From contig OX439135.1 of assembly GCA_949318235.1 (NCBI GenBank), forward strand, positions 24,640,550-24,704,549: a stretch of 64,000 nucleotides of DNA. The letters run 5' to 3'. The translations under genes and the position numbers were made by a program. Position 1 is the stretch's first letter, and every line of letters starts with the position of its first letter. Source of the DNA: Ecdyonurus torrentis. Lineage: Eukaryota; Arthropoda; Insecta; Ephemeroptera; Heptageniidae. The notes below the pieces were generated by a model. That model was not told the origin of the DNA, ran no database searches, and saw only the letters and a program-made list of their open reading frames with translations. Below, in pieces: positions 1 to 12,771 of the stretch.

Positions 1-2386
1 GAAAGAAAAAAAAAAAGAAAAAAAAAAAAAAAAAAAAAAAGACAGAAAAAAAAAATCTACACAAAAAATACATAAAAATGTATTTAAATATAATACAAAA
101 TGATTACAATGAAAGACTTAAAGTTAAAAATTACTAAAACAGAAAAATCAAACTATAGGCCAAATCATAGATTTATTAAGAAAATAATTTAAAGATTTAG
201 CTCGAAAATGTAACTGTTGCAATTTTACTACTTATGCTACAAATTTTCTGTGAAAAATAAAAATTAGAAATTTATCCCTAAACTCAAAATGTCCAGAAAT
301 AAAAAACATATAACATTGAAAACGTAGGTTCTTGTTCTCCTGACTAAACGTTACTTTTGTAAACATTAGGAGTCTCGTGTTGCAAATTAAAAAAAAAAAA
401 AAACAAACTATTGTTATTTATTTACATAGGTGTCAAAACATTTAAATATTTATCAATATTATATATAGAAATTTAAACTAATAAAAAGAAAGCTCTTATA
501 CACTCTGGCCAAAACAAGGTCGTTCCCGCCAAAAGCTGTATCCGCGGTGCTAAACTGCTAAACCAATCAGAGAGCGTGTTATAAACCTACTAGCCAATCA
601 CAGTTGACGTTACATAGTTAATTATACTGTATCCGCTCGAACTAGTATTGGGAGAAGTGTATGCAATTGCAGTTTGTATATATTTAGATCAATTTATTGA
701 ATTTATTTTGTAATATTTTGAGTAGTTAAAAAGAAATTAATAACTGCAAAAATTGTAAGTTTTTAATTTTTGGTTGTATCTATAAAATTTATCCTACAGA
801 GTTGAATACGTAGATTCTGGTTCTCGTGACTAAACGGTAGTTTAGAAAACATTTTGAATCCTGTGTAGCAAATTAAAAAAAAAAAAAAAAATATCTATAG
901 ACATACTGAATTGTTAAAAAATTTAAATATTTAATAATATCAAATATAGAAATGTAAGATAGTAAAAAGAAAGCTCTTATATGCCACTACAGTTATTGTA
1001 TATTTAGAAAAATTTATCGAATTTATTTTGAAATGTTTTGAGTTTTTGAAAAGAAATTCATAACTGCAAAAATTGAAACATTTTTGTTTGTGGTTATATC
1101 TATCTATACAATATATTCCACAGGGTTGAAAACGTAGGTTCTTGTTCTCCTAACCCTAACTAATTGTAAGTTTACATAGTTCACATTATGGATCTTGTAT
1201 TGCAAATTTAAAAAAAAAAAAAAAAAAAAATTATATACATACTGAATTGAATTGACAGAAAATTTAAATATTTAACAATGTAAGATAGTAAAAAGAATGC
1301 TTTTATATGCCACTACAGTTTGTGTATATTTAGATCAATTTATCGAATTTATTTTGTAATGTTTGGAGTTTTTGAAAAGAAATTAATATCTGCAAAATTT
1401 ACAACTTTTTGTTTTGCGGTTGTATCTATTAAATTTATTCTACAGAGTTGAAAACATAGCTTCTTGTTCTCGTGAATAAACGCTAGTTTATTACTTATTA
1501 TGTTATTATGAATCTTATGTTGCAAATATTAAAAAAATAATAATAATAATAATAAATAAAAACTATTTTTATATACATATATAGGTGTCAATACATTTAA
1601 ATATTTAACAATATTAAATATAGAAATAAAAGATAGTAAAAAGAAAGTTCTTATATGCCACTACAGTTTGTGAATATTTAGATCAATTTATCGAATTTAT
1701 TTTATAATGTTTTGAGTTTTTGAAAAGAAATTCATAACTGCAAAAATTGAAACATTTTTTTTTGTGGTTGTATCTATACAATATATGCCAGAGTTGAAAA
1801 CGTAGGTTCTTGTTCTCGTGAATAAACGCTAGTTTAGTACACATTATGAATCTTGTGTTGCAAATTACAAAAAAAAAAATAATAAAATAAAAAAATCTAT
1901 ATACATACTGAATATAAATTTAAATATTTAATAATATCAAATATAGAAATGTAAGATAGTAAAAAGAAAGCTCTTATATGCCACTACAGTTTGTGCATAT
2001 TTATATCAATTTATCGAATTTATTTTGTACGGTTTTGAGTTTTTGAAAAGAAAATTTTTTTTCTGCAAAAATTGCAAGTTTTTATTTTGTGGTTGTATCT
2101 ATAAAAATGAATCTACATTTTTGAAAACGTAGGTTCTTGTTCTCGTGACTAAGCGGTGTTTTTGTACACATTTGGAGTCTCGATTTGAAAAAAAAAAAAA
2201 TGAAAAAAAATACTATTTTAATATACATAATTAATTGACAAAAACTTTAAATATTTAACAATATCAAATATAGAAATAAAAGATAGTAAAAAGAAAGCTC
2301 TTATAAGCCACTACAGTTTCAGCATATTTAGATTAATTTACTGAATTTTTTTCTAATGTTTTGAGTTGTTCAAAACCAATTAAACC
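1..2386. repeat. Tandem satellite, ~325-350 bp period
   Basis: The same block recurs head to tail. Each unit has a segment ending in GAAAACGTAGGTTCTTGTTC, a poly-A run after TTGCAAATTA, a TTTAAATATTTAACAATAT stretch and the anchor AGCTCTTATATGCCACTACAG. Anchors lie near 491, 972, 1297, 1645, 1969 and 2297, so spacing is 324-348 bp except the first interval (481 bp). That interval holds extra sequence at about 505-650 with two CCAAT motifs. Copies are diverged by indels, mostly in the A-tracts. The array runs off the left edge and is stopped by a SINE at 2387. No open reading frame of note. Confidence 0.85.
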
Positions 2387-2780
2387 GAACTGATATGGCC
2401 GAGTGGTGAAGGCAGCTGACTCGCAACTCTGTACTCCTCACCGAGTATAGGTTCGAGCCACTGCTGGGTGCGTACGTTAAGTGTGAGAGCACAACACGTC
2501 GCATGTTTACATACATTCCATGACGACGCACAGTATTCGTGGAGTTGCATGATCGATGTTATTGTACCGACCAGCCTGCTGAGACGTTTCCACGGTTTCT
2601 CTAGGCTCTCATGGTGAATGCTGGGCTGTGTAATTTGGCCGTGGCCGGTCCGTCTGTGCTTTTCCATTAATTGGAAAGTCCTTACCTGTCGATAAGACAA
2701 TGTCTTGACTGGGAATGGGATTGGTGTATAGCACAATAACACAATATGGAAAGCAAAAAAAAAAAAAAAAAAAAAAAAAA
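2387..2780 (+). mobile_element. tRNA-derived SINE with poly-A tail
   Basis: The 5' end resembles a class II (Leu/Ser-like) tRNA. It has a pol III A box around TGGCCGAGTGGTGAAGGC and a B box GGTTCGAGCC, about 60 bases apart. An unrelated body of about 290 bp follows, containing the small palindrome TTTCCATTAATTGGAAA, and then an A-run at 2755-2780. A second copy of the whole unit lies at 34424-34794, which shows it is a mobile repeat rather than a tRNA gene. The antisense reading frame through it is only a by-product. The central part may be one of the conserved SINE domains, but I cannot name it with certainty. Confidence 0.85.
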
Positions 2781-3562
2781 GTTTACTCCATAAATAAGCC
2801 TTAAATAACATAAGGCACATTTTTCCAGTTTAAAAATAGTAAAAGCAAATTTTTATATTAAGTATACGAGAAAAACAGCAATGCAAAAACTTTTCCTATT
2901 TGTAGAAATATAAATAATATTTCTCATTAGTGCACAGTGCACTATTATATTAACTGAAGAAATCCACAGAAATAAAACAATGAACATCAATTTATAATTA
3001 AAATATATTTTATTAAACAGAAAATTAAAAGGAAAAATAAAACACACATAATCTACAAATTATAAAAAAAAATAAAAAATAAATAAAATGAAAAGAAGTA
3101 AACCAATTGACATTATTTATAATTTTTGAATTGCACAATAAAGACATATATTTTTATTATTTCTTTCTGTTTTTTTTTTGTTTTTTTTACATAGAAACAA
3201 ATTGACACAGTGTACCAGTTATATATTGACAGTTAATAACATTATTAACAATTTTATTCAATACAGGTTACTAGTGAGCAAGCAAATTTACAGAGTGGTA
3301 AAATCAGAAGAGGGCATTTGTCATTTCTTAAAGTAGATTTTTTTTTTTTTTTTTTTTTTTTTTGGTTCTTGCATGGTGAAAAAAAGAACTTTAATGAATG
3401 CAACAATAAAGCAATGTAAATAATAAAGCAATAATACATTGCATCGCGAGATTATGTTTTACATTTTGTACAATTATTTTAATTCTTTTTTATTTTTTTA
3501 TTTCTTTATTTTTTTCTTTTAAAAGTTGAAATTTTGAAATTTGAGACATTGATGTGGCATCA
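2781..3562. other. AT-rich spacer, no gene seen
   Basis: AT-rich sequence with a T-tract at about 3339-3363 and several shorter A/T runs. Short frames here are low-complexity and have no start context or splice sites that I can support. Confidence 0.6.
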
Positions 3563-3572
3563 GTGAGAGAGA

Positions 3573-3666
<94 letters not shown>
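3563..3666. repeat. (GA)n microsatellite
   Basis: About 100 bp of almost pure GA with one early GTGA interruption. The Arg-Glu repeat frame across it is an artefact. Confidence 0.95.
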
Positions 3667-3669
<3 letters not shown>

Positions 3670-3852
3670 GTAATATCACAGAGGTATATTTGCATTACAA
3701 TTATAAATATTTTTATATCTCATGGTGATATAATACGCAGAAAGGGTCAGAAAATTTCTGATATTTTATACCTTCATCAGTCCAAGCATACGCAATACAG
3801 TTAAAAAATAGAATGAACGGAGATAAATATATTATAGATAAAAATTACTCAT

Positions 3853-4061
3853 CGATCTTTTCTCGTCAAGATGAAGCTACTACACTTTACAAAATTACAA
3901 ATAATGACCTATTTACACTTTACAAATTTGCGGCTACCTGGAGTTTCACACACCTGTCTGTATGCAGAAGCTCCAGGTAGCCTCAACTTTGTAAATTGTA
4001 GATCGTTCATTCATTGGAAATTTGTCAATTGTAGAAGCTTCATCTTGACGTAAAAAGATCG
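3853..4061. mobile_element. Fold-back MITE, 209 bp
   Basis: The ends are inverted copies of each other: CGATCTTTT...CGTCAAGATGAAGCT on the left and AGCTTCATCTTGACG...AAAAGATCG on the right. A second inverted pair lies inside (GCTACCTGGAG and CTCCAGGTAGC), so most of the unit can fold into one hairpin. The sequence TCAT occurs on both sides and may be a 4-bp target duplication, but that is weak. No coding capacity. Confidence 0.7.
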
Positions 4062-4483
4062 TCATGTTATTACCAAGTAACACCATTTGTTCTCTAAAAT
4101 ATAGTTAAATATTTCTAGTTTAATGCAGCGTATAAATGACATTCTTTAGTTTCCGTGTCCACAGACTAACCATCATCCTCATTATGTTGCTCAAAATCAA
4201 TATTCTTTTAATTATAATAATTATAAAAATACAGTGCATTTACCAGACCATCTAGCAGATCTATATATCATGATATAAATATATTTAGAACATACATATA
4301 AGATTATGTATATCCCACATATATATCAGCATAAAATAAAACATTTTTATAGATAAATTATTTTTATTTTAGAAGTATAAACGTCATACATTTCAGTAAC
4401 ACTGAATACGGATTGGTTCTCTTTCTTCTTAGTAGATATCTAATCTTTGCCAGCATTGACATTTAAAATATTTTAAATACAAA

Positions 4484-4819
4484 TTAAGGGAGTAGGGTAC
4501 CGACCTTATATCTCAAAAACTAGAAGTGTTTTAGGTCTAAATTTGGTGTCATTGTGTAGCTAAGGGTCACACCTAGCCATGATAAATATTTCAAAAAGTT
4601 TGACTATCCCGAAAAAAAGAAAAAAATTAAAATTAACATTGGGCCTTATGGGCTTAAAATTTCAAAAAATAATATAAAATTAATTTGCACGGTGACCCCC
4701 CATTTTTTTTTATATATTTACAATTGTCTCAAGCTGAAGTATCATTGTGCAAAAGTTCAGATTTTTTTACCAAAAAATTTTTGAGTCTATTGACCGATGT
4801 CGGTACCCTACTCCCTTAA
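4484..4819. mobile_element. TTAA-type MITE, family P1 (complete copy)
   Basis: Begins TTAAGGGAGTAGGGTACCGA and ends with its exact reverse complement, about 21 bp in all including the TTAA. Bounded by TTAA on both sides. No reading frame. TTAA target duplication is characteristic of piggyBac-type transposition, so this is probably a non-autonomous piggyBac-like element. Further copies are at 14505-14878 (decayed), 28830-29057 (partial), 48552-48883 and 52406-52745. Confidence 0.85.
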
Positions 4820-5027
4820 AGACGTAGAACACCTTGAACAAAAAACTTGCCTAATATCCTAACATACCCAAATATCAACATTATTTTGGCCGGAGTCATT
4901 GATTTCTAATTTATTTTCCATTTACAAAATAAATTAAAAATCAATGACTCCGGCCAAAATAATGTTGATATTTGGGTATGTTAGGATATTAGGCAAGTTT
5001 TTTGTTCAAGGTGTTCTACGTCTTTAA
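4816..5027. mobile_element. TTAA-bounded hairpin element, 212 bp
   Basis: Two arms of about 102 bp (4816-4917 and 4926-5027) are almost perfect inverted copies separated by an 8-bp loop. The terminus reads TTAAAGACGTAGAACACCTT. Its left TTAA is the same four bases that end the P1 element before it, so one element inserted into the duplicated TTAA of the other. It has no coding capacity and would form a very stable hairpin RNA if transcribed. Confidence 0.85.
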
Positions 5028-5172
5028 CTAGAAATTAGAAACATTCGAGCAGTAAATTTCTAATAAAATACACAGTTTATATGTATATTGTAATATGTAA
5101 TAAATAAAACATTAAATATCCAGTTTAATTATAAAAGATCGAATATAAATATTTTAAATCTACGGTATTAAT

Positions 5173-5686
5173 CAGACATGGGCATGAGCGTCTTGTTTGA
5201 GCGACGCTCGCGTGAGCGCGCTCAAAAATTTAGAGCGGAGCGGGAGCGTCGCTCAATAATTAAAGTCGCGAGCGTGAGCGCGAGTGCGATCAAAATACTG
5301 TGAGCGGAGCGACTTGAGCGTCACTCAATTTTTTCTTTGAAGAATAGAAAATGAGGAACTAAAAATGAAGTTAATTCAGTGGTCATTTTATGAACTATCA
5401 AAATATTGCAGATTAAACCTCTAATGCACCTTCTACTAGTTACAATTGCAGTATACGACAATTCTAACAATTACTAATCACCACAAATAGGTCTAGCTAT
5501 ATAGACACACCCACTTTTTAAAGACTTGCATGAGCGACATAAGAGCGCACTCAAAAAATTCACGATCGTGAGCGTGAGCACGCTCATATGAGAATTTGCG
5601 AGCGCGAAGCGCGAGCGCGATCAATTACGTGATCGCGAGCGCGGAGCGCGAGCGTGCTCATTTTTAAAGAGCGCTGGCCATGTCTG
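5173..5686. mobile_element. hAT-like element with GAGCG motif arrays
   Basis: Flanked by a perfect 8-bp direct repeat GTATTAAT (5165-5172 and 5687-5694). Ends are inverted: CAGACATGGGCATGAGCG at the left and GAGCGCTGGCCATGTCTG at the right, imperfect inside. An 8-bp target duplication with CAG...CTG ends is typical of the hAT superfamily. The end regions, about 5190-5325 and 5525-5675, are packed with GAGCG/CGCTC motifs, while the middle is ordinary AT-rich sequence. No transposase frame, so it is non-autonomous. Confidence 0.82.
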
Positions 5687-5694
5687 GTATTAAT

Positions 5695-6257
5695 GACAGA
5701 AGAAAATTCGTTATTTTGTTTCTTTGAAACATGGAACAGTAATAATCCATATATTCTTACAATTTGCTATATGTAGCGTTTACGTTAAAATCTATAGTTT
5801 TTAACAAGAACATGAATACTTAATAAATCTATGATTGTAATTATACAAGAAGAAAATTCGTTATTTTTTTTGTTTGAAACATTCAAACTGAATTCATACT
5901 TTATACCTATATTTTATTATTTATCGGTAATATAACACGATAAATTTTTTCTTCTTTTATATTTCATATAAATGAAACAATTGAGTCAGTTTCGTGTTTT
6001 AAAAGACAGCAGATTGTTAATAGAAAATATTTATGATATTTTACATTGCGTTATAAAATAATAATATAAAATACATTTAATAATTATTACAATCAGACCA
6101 CATGCATTATGACGTATAGAAGTCATTTTCTAGAAGACATATAGAAGACGTATAGAAGACAGTTTTCTTACTGCGGTAAGAAAATTATGTTCTGACACAA
6201 AAAACAGACATATATATTGTTGGTTTTCTGAGAGCCGCACAAAAACGTCATTAAAAT
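5695..6257. other. AT-rich spacer
   Basis: Contains a duplicated phrase AGAAGAAAATTCGTTATTTT (about 5699 and 5849) and short AGAAGACATATAGAAGACGTA repeats near 6118-6160. No gene seen. Confidence 0.5.
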
Positions 6258-6639
6258 TTAAGGGTTGTATTCAGATGTCTTGCATCTCAAAATCTAAAAA
6301 AATAAAAATAATAATAATAATAATGACAGAAAAAAAAATGCAAACTTTATGGTGACATTTGAAAGTTAACAGTAGCAGCTACCTATGATAAAATTTTCAG
6401 AATCTGTGACCATCAGATAAAAATGAAAATAATTATTAACATAGGCTCTTATGGGATTAAAACATCAAAAAATCTTAATTTAAAATCTAGAATGGTGACC
6501 CCTTAATTTTTTTTACATTTTTGAAGATACCTTATCCTAATGTATCACTGTGCAAAATTTCAGATTTTTTTTTTTTTTTTTAATTTTTTTATTTACAATT
6601 TTTTAGTCAAATCCCGCAGTACCTGATTTCCCGTCTTAA
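6258..6639 (-). mobile_element. TTAA-type MITE, family P2
   Basis: Bounded by TTAA (6258-6261 and 6636-6639). Internal sequence matches the copies at 60513-60851 and 54728-55074 in opposite orientation, with landmarks such as AACAGTAGCAGCTACCTATG and CCCGCAGTACCTGATTTC. Inverted ends are very short (TTAAGG-like). It carries simple-sequence expansions (AAT and T runs). P2 shares a collinear core with P1, so the two families are related. Confidence 0.75.
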
Positions 6640-7427
6640 ATGAAATAACCTTTTTTTTAAAGTCTTAATTATTTATTTTACCTAAAACTAAATTTATAAT
6701 AAAAATTACAAAAATATCAGAAGTCGTTATCGTTGATGATCACACTTAAATATGTTTAATTTTGTGGTAAAAAATTTAAAACATTGATGATAAACATCAA
6801 ATCAATTAACTCCTATAATCTCTGTTTCACTATCAAGTAAATTTATTAAGACGTTTAAGTAGTTTTTAAACACTTGATTTATTTACTCACATAATAAAAA
6901 TTATTTGTCAACATCTATCATCAGTGCCTTAATAATAATATTTATGCAGTTTTAGTATTAAACTTATTACTTGCTTTTAAAACTATCTGTGCCATTAATT
7001 CAATCTTATAGAAGACACAAAATATTTCATATACATTAAAGAGTAAGTTCAGGGGTTACAAGATGGCTTTTCCAATGTTAGATAATGAGAAGAACTGTTC
7101 ATATAAACTCACATATTATGATGACCCGAAGACCTTCTGTAGCCACGTAAACTCGTGATCATTAGAGTATTCAATTATAATACACAAAATAATAACGAAA
7201 TAATATGAAAGAACACAACTAGACGAGAGAAATTACATTTAATATTAAATGTTTATATAAAGACGTTATTACGTGAAAATATGATTGCCGTACATCAAAA
7301 TCCTTGAAAGCATTTTTAAACTTTTTAAAACTTCATAAATAATGAATAATTTTTAAATTATAATATATCGATGTTAACCCGTCGATAAAAATTGAAATAA
7401 AATCTCATATTTCTTTACAATTAGCAG
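6640..7427. other. AT-rich spacer
   Basis: No repeats of note beyond AT-rich low complexity and no convincing coding sequence. Confidence 0.5.
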
Positions 7428-7733
7428 TAGGGTGTATGCACATGACGTCATATTTATTGCGCTTGGAGGCCATACTGGAGTAGTGCATAACATTGCTAAG
7501 CATAGGACAAACTTTGTTTAAGCCAATTTTCTTTATGAAATCTGTTAATTTTTTGTAATTGTTATTTTTCTCACATACTTGAGATACTAATTCAACATAT
7601 TTACAGCAACAATGCTCTCAAAAATATGGCATATAGTGTTATTTTTAAACTGTCAAAATGAGTTATTTTCCTATGCCACCCATATTATTGAGTTATCCAA
7701 CATGGCGTTGACTTTAATATGAATGCATACACC
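7428..7733. mobile_element. MITE family A (TAGGGTG ends)
   Basis: About 305 bp running from TAGGGTGTATGCACATGACG to ...GAATGCATACACC. The two halves are imperfect inverted copies: each carries an ACATTGCTNAGCATAGGA-like block and a GACGTCA-like site close to its terminus. At least 17 further full or partial copies occur in the window. A TA target is suggested by the flanks but not proven. No coding capacity. Confidence 0.85.
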
Positions 7734-8782
7734 TTTCTCATGTGACTACTTTGACGCGAGGATTCTGAATATCCCCTTATTTTTGCGCTAAAGTGAAAAA
7801 CGCGGGGGGTCCCTGGGCGCGTCCAGTGCCCGATTTTCAGAGCGATCTGCCGATACCAAAAAAATCGCAAGCGTTTTCCGCGATAGGTGAATGATAACGT
7901 ATATCATATAGATTTATTTATGCTATATAAAAGACATAAATGCAGCATAAATAACATAACTCCTTACTCTAGTGTACATGGCAATGTATAGAACATAATT
8001 AAAACTTGTATTTTTATTTACAAGTAGTAAACATGTTATAAAATTAATAAATTATATAAAATAAATTTATTTATGCTAAATAAATGCAGCATAATTCACA
8101 TAGTTTATTCCCTTCGGGCTAAGTATATAGAACGGCGGAGTAAACTTGTATTTTTATTTAGAAGTACTAGACGTTTTATGATACAAGTATAATAAATTAT
8201 ATAAAATAAATTTATTTATGCTATACATAAATGCAGCATAAATATACGTAGTTCATTCCTTCTGTGTATATTATGGCAATATAGAACGTATATAATTAAA
8301 ATTTATACATTTATATTTAGAAGTAGTAGACATATAATGTAAATTTTAAAATAAGTTTATTTATGCTATACTGTACATAAATAAAGCATCAATTACATAA
8401 TTTATTCCCTATAGAAATATACTCGTACAACGTGCGAAATAAAATCGTATTTTTATAAGACGTGTTATAATAGAATGATGAATTATGTGACAATGTAACT
8501 TTATTTTTATGCTACATGGCATAAACGAAACATAAATTACGCAATTTCTTTCTTTCGCGAATATACACGCGTGTATATTATAGAAATAGAAAGTAAAATA
8601 ACATCTTAGAGTTTTCTTTACAAATAGTAGACGTATTATAATAAAAATATAATTTATCTAAAATAAATATATTTATCCTAAATTTGACATAAATGCAGCA
8701 TAAACTACGAGATTTTTCTTACTTACTACATGTATATGATAAATAGAAATATAGAACGAAATAAAAATAATATTTTTATTTA

Positions 8783-9093
8783 TAGGGTGTGTAGTGTACG
8801 CATGACGTCATTCTGAATGCTTTTCGATGCTCTTCTTGAGCAATGAATAACATTGCTCAGCATAGGACAAACGTAGTTTTTGGCTATTTTCTTTGAAAAA
8901 TTAGCTATTTTTTTGTTATTATTATTTTTCTTACATACTTGAGGTACTAATTCAACCTGTTAACAACATCAATGCACTCAAAAATATTGTGAAGTATTTT
9001 TAAACTGGAAAAATGTGCCATTTTCCTATACATGGCCCATGTTATTTAGTACTCACTTATGACGTCGACTTTAACAAGAATGACACCACCCTA
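8783..9093. mobile_element. MITE family A copy inside satellite
   Basis: Runs from TAGGGTGTGTAGTGTACGCA, with TGACGTCA at 8803-8810, to ACACCACCCTA. Satellite sequence continues on both sides, so the MITE inserted into the array. Confidence 0.85.
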
Positions 9094-9150
9094 TAGATAG
9101 AAGACTTGTTATATTAGAATGATAATTTTTATGTACTAAATTTGTTTATG

Positions 9151-9253
<103 letters not shown>

Positions 9254-10033
9254 GCATAAATTAAGTAATTTCGTAATTACGTGTATAATATAAAAATAGA
9301 GAGTGAAATAATATTCTGAACATTATTGCTAAATAGAAGACATGTTGTAATAAAAAGATAAATTATTAAAAACAAATATATTTATGCTATGCTATATACA
9401 CACAGCATAAATTACTTCGTTTATTCATCTGTACATATAGAAATATAGAACGGAATAAATTCTTATTTTTATTTATATAATAGTAGAGTAGAGACGTGTA
9501 AAAGAATATGAAATTGTACAATTTTATTTATGCTATATATAAATGAAGCATAAATTACGCAGTTGATTCCATCTGTGGAATTATATAGAAATATATAACG
9601 TATGGAATAAAATCTAAGACGTGATAATATAAATAATTTATGCTATATGGCATAAATGCAGGATAAATTATTTTATTTCTTTCTTTCGTGAATAAATTCT
9701 TATAGAAATACAGAGTGGAATAAAATCTTAAGATTTTATATTTATACAAATAGTAGACGTGTTATAATAAAAATATAATTTATATAAAATAAATATATTT
9801 ATGCTATATTTGACATAAATGCAGCATAAACTACGAGATTTTCTTACTTACTACATGTATATGATATAGAAATATAGAACGAAATAAAAATCATATTTTT
9901 ATTTATAGCAGAGTTATCATATTAGAAAGATAATTTGTATGTACTAAATTTATTTATACTATACGTATATGCAGCATAAATTACGTAATTATGTGTATAT
10001 TATAGAAATAGAGAGCGAAATGATTCTGTGAAA

Positions 10034-10320
10034 TGATGTGCTCATGACGTCATTCTGAATGCTTTTCGATGCTCTTCTTGAGCGGAGAATAACATTGCTC
10101 AGCATAGGACAAACCTAGTTTTTGGCTATTTTCTTTACAAAATTAACTTTATTATTATTATTATTCGTACATACTTGAAAAACTAATTCAACGTCTGTTA
10201 ACAGCATCAATGCTTTGCGAAATATTTTTAAACTGGCAAAATGTGCCATTTTCCTATACTGGCCAATGTTATTTAGTACTCACTCATGACGTCGACTTTA
10301 ACATGAATGAAGCCACCCTA
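10034..10320. mobile_element. MITE family A copy
   Basis: Starts near the CTCATGACGTCATTCTGAAT block and ends GAATGAAGCCACCCTA. The outer few bases of the left end are diverged. Confidence 0.8.
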
Positions 10321-10430
10321 TATCTAAGCTTATTTTAATGAAGATTTTTTTGTTTCTTAAGTATATTGAAATATAAAATGTATTGAAATCTCAGCGTATC
10401 TTTAGAAATAGAAGATATATTATAGACCAG

Positions 10431-10717
10431 TTGCACTCATATTTAAGAGCCGCCATATTGTTGGTCAGGAATACATAGGCCAGCATAGGAAAAATGTTAT
10501 TATTATTTTTTTATAGCAAAAAAACTTCAAAACTCAATGAAAGCCTTATTTGTAGCTTTTAATAAGCTCGAAGAATATGAGAAAAATTTGTTCAGTTGAA
10601 ATAAACTCTTTTTATGTGAAAAATTAGGAGAAATGATGTTTCCCCTATGCTGGACAATGTAGTAGGCACCACAAACATGGCGACAAAGTGCTAGGGGTTT
10701 ATACTGTACTGTACGAA
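10431..10717. mobile_element. Diverged inverted-repeat element related to MITE A
   Basis: The left end contains GCCGCCATATTGTTGG and GGCCAGCATAGGAAAAATG. The right end has the inverted CCCTATGCTGGACAATG and CCACAAACATGGCGAC. The layout matches MITE A but the sequence is a separate family. Confidence 0.55.
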
Positions 10718-11025
10718 TAATAGACACATAAAAACTGACATTATTTGATTATTGTGCAGTTAGAAGATATACAAGAATTGATATATGACTGCTAGGTTCG
10801 TTGTGTGCAAACCTTATGATATCGCAGCATATAACATTTTACCTCTCTACCGTGGTCTCAAAATATTTTCAACTACATTGAAATTTAAAATATTATTACA
10901 ACTTCTTTAGTTTTTAATTTTACTTTTACATAAAAAGAATAATTGTAACAATTTATTTTTGTTACAATTACAATGATAATATCTCGGCTTACGCTGAATC
11001 AATCAATGTATGTATATCATTTAGA

Positions 11026-11362
11026 TTAAAGGAATAGACCAGAGAAAAAACAAAAGCATTTATATTAAAAAACACTTAATGGGATTTACATAAATAACTT
11101 TAGTTTGTCTCAAAAACCAACCCGTAGCAGTGATCAGAAAATTCAATTTATGCAACCCACACAACATTTTCATACTAATTTTTGCATGTTTCTGACGTCA
11201 TAAACATTAATTTTCACGCAAATTGAATACTTTACAGTATTTTTACGCTCTCTCGTGGGGCTACATTAACATTGTGGTAAAATTTGTCATGAGTTTTAAA
11301 GATCCCATTTTGTGTTTATTCATTAAAAAGCACATGTTGTTTTATGTGGTCTATGGCTTTAA
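11026..11362. mobile_element. TTAA-bounded MITE, family P3
   Basis: TTAA at both ends with imperfect inverted termini: TTAAAGGAATAGACCAGAG at the left and TTAAAGCCATAGACCACAT when the right end is read inverted. A shortened copy in the other orientation, missing the middle, lies at 27245-27371. Contains TGACGTCA near 11195. The reading frame across it appears incidental. Confidence 0.7.
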
Positions 11363-12735
11363 TATATATTTAATAATTAATCAATCAATATGGCAGTCAT
11401 GTTCTGAAGAAGTAACCAGCAAATATCTCGCCGTGTATTTGCTGCTATATCATATATTTCAATATACTTCTTGAATTAACTATTGACTTATTTCAGTAAG
11501 TCTTATTGTTTCGCACACAAGGCGAAATTATTCGTAAATTAGGACGTATTCGTTACATACATCTAAATTGACAATTAACATGAATTTTAACAATTAAAAA
11601 CAAAACAATTAAAACCTTAAATATATTTCTATTAGAAGACTGTATAAATAATTGTAAATCATTGCATAAAAGCAGTACATACCAATAAACGCACTCAGAC
11701 ATGCGCTTTGAAGCATAATAAACACATTAAAGTTTGAATTAAATTTATAATTTTTTTAATACATAAATAATAATAAAAAATATAACGTATTAATTATTTC
11801 AATTAATTTATAAACAAATATAAACAAAAAAATTATTTATTATATTTAACTATATTTTTTATTTGTTTTTATCGAAACAAATAATTTTTAGCGTTCAATT
11901 TAATTATTAAAAACATTTTGTTTTATAAAATATAAACACTTGCAGACGTAAATAGAGTATTTAAATACATTATTATTTTATTTTGAGACCAAAATAATAA
12001 CATACCTATAGAGTATTTGTATATAAATACCTGTATTTAAATATAAATACCTGTATTTAAATATATATATAAATAAAAAATAAAAACACTAACTTCAAGA
12101 CGTAAATAAAAGAGGAATACAAAGTCAATATTTTGAGACCAAAATATTGACTTTGCTGACATTATTTGTAAATAATATCTATATAAATTTATGGCGAAAT
12201 ATTTAAGTCGTTAATATAAAATAAAGTAATTGCAAACCATAATTTGTCTTAGAAATATAATAGAGATGGCAAATTCAGATTATATCTTTCTATCCGCATA
12301 ACGGATAAAAGCTAATTCATGGATCATTTAATTCGGATTTCATAGACATAACAACTTTATCTGACTTTGCATTATCTGTATTATACCTATGTGAGTACGA
12401 CACCAACGTTTAACATTCAATTTTAAACGTAATTACAAACACAACTCTAATTAAATAAATTTAATTTATTTATTTTTGTCCATGTTAAAATTCCTTATAT
12501 CTAAATATCATATTATAATATTATTGATAAATCTGATAATTATTATTATAATAATATGATACAGTGGTTTATGATATGATTTAGAATTTTGGTAACACAA
12601 ATTATCATAATACGTGACTTGTAAACTTGATTTTAAAAAATATGACAACAATTCGTAGGAAAAAAAAAAACTTTTAAATTATATAATACACATTTTAGAT
12701 ATATAACAAAGACTGTAAAAAAAAGAAATATAATT

Positions 12736-12771
<36 letters not shown>

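Noticed and set aside
2387..2460. Functional tRNA gene
   Set aside because: The A and B boxes belong to a SINE head repeated at 34424, followed by a SINE body. Stems do not pair as in a working tRNA.
2380..2820. 146-codon minus-strand frame
   Set aside because: It is the antisense of the SINE; the second SINE gives a similar frame at 34405-34779. No independent support for coding.
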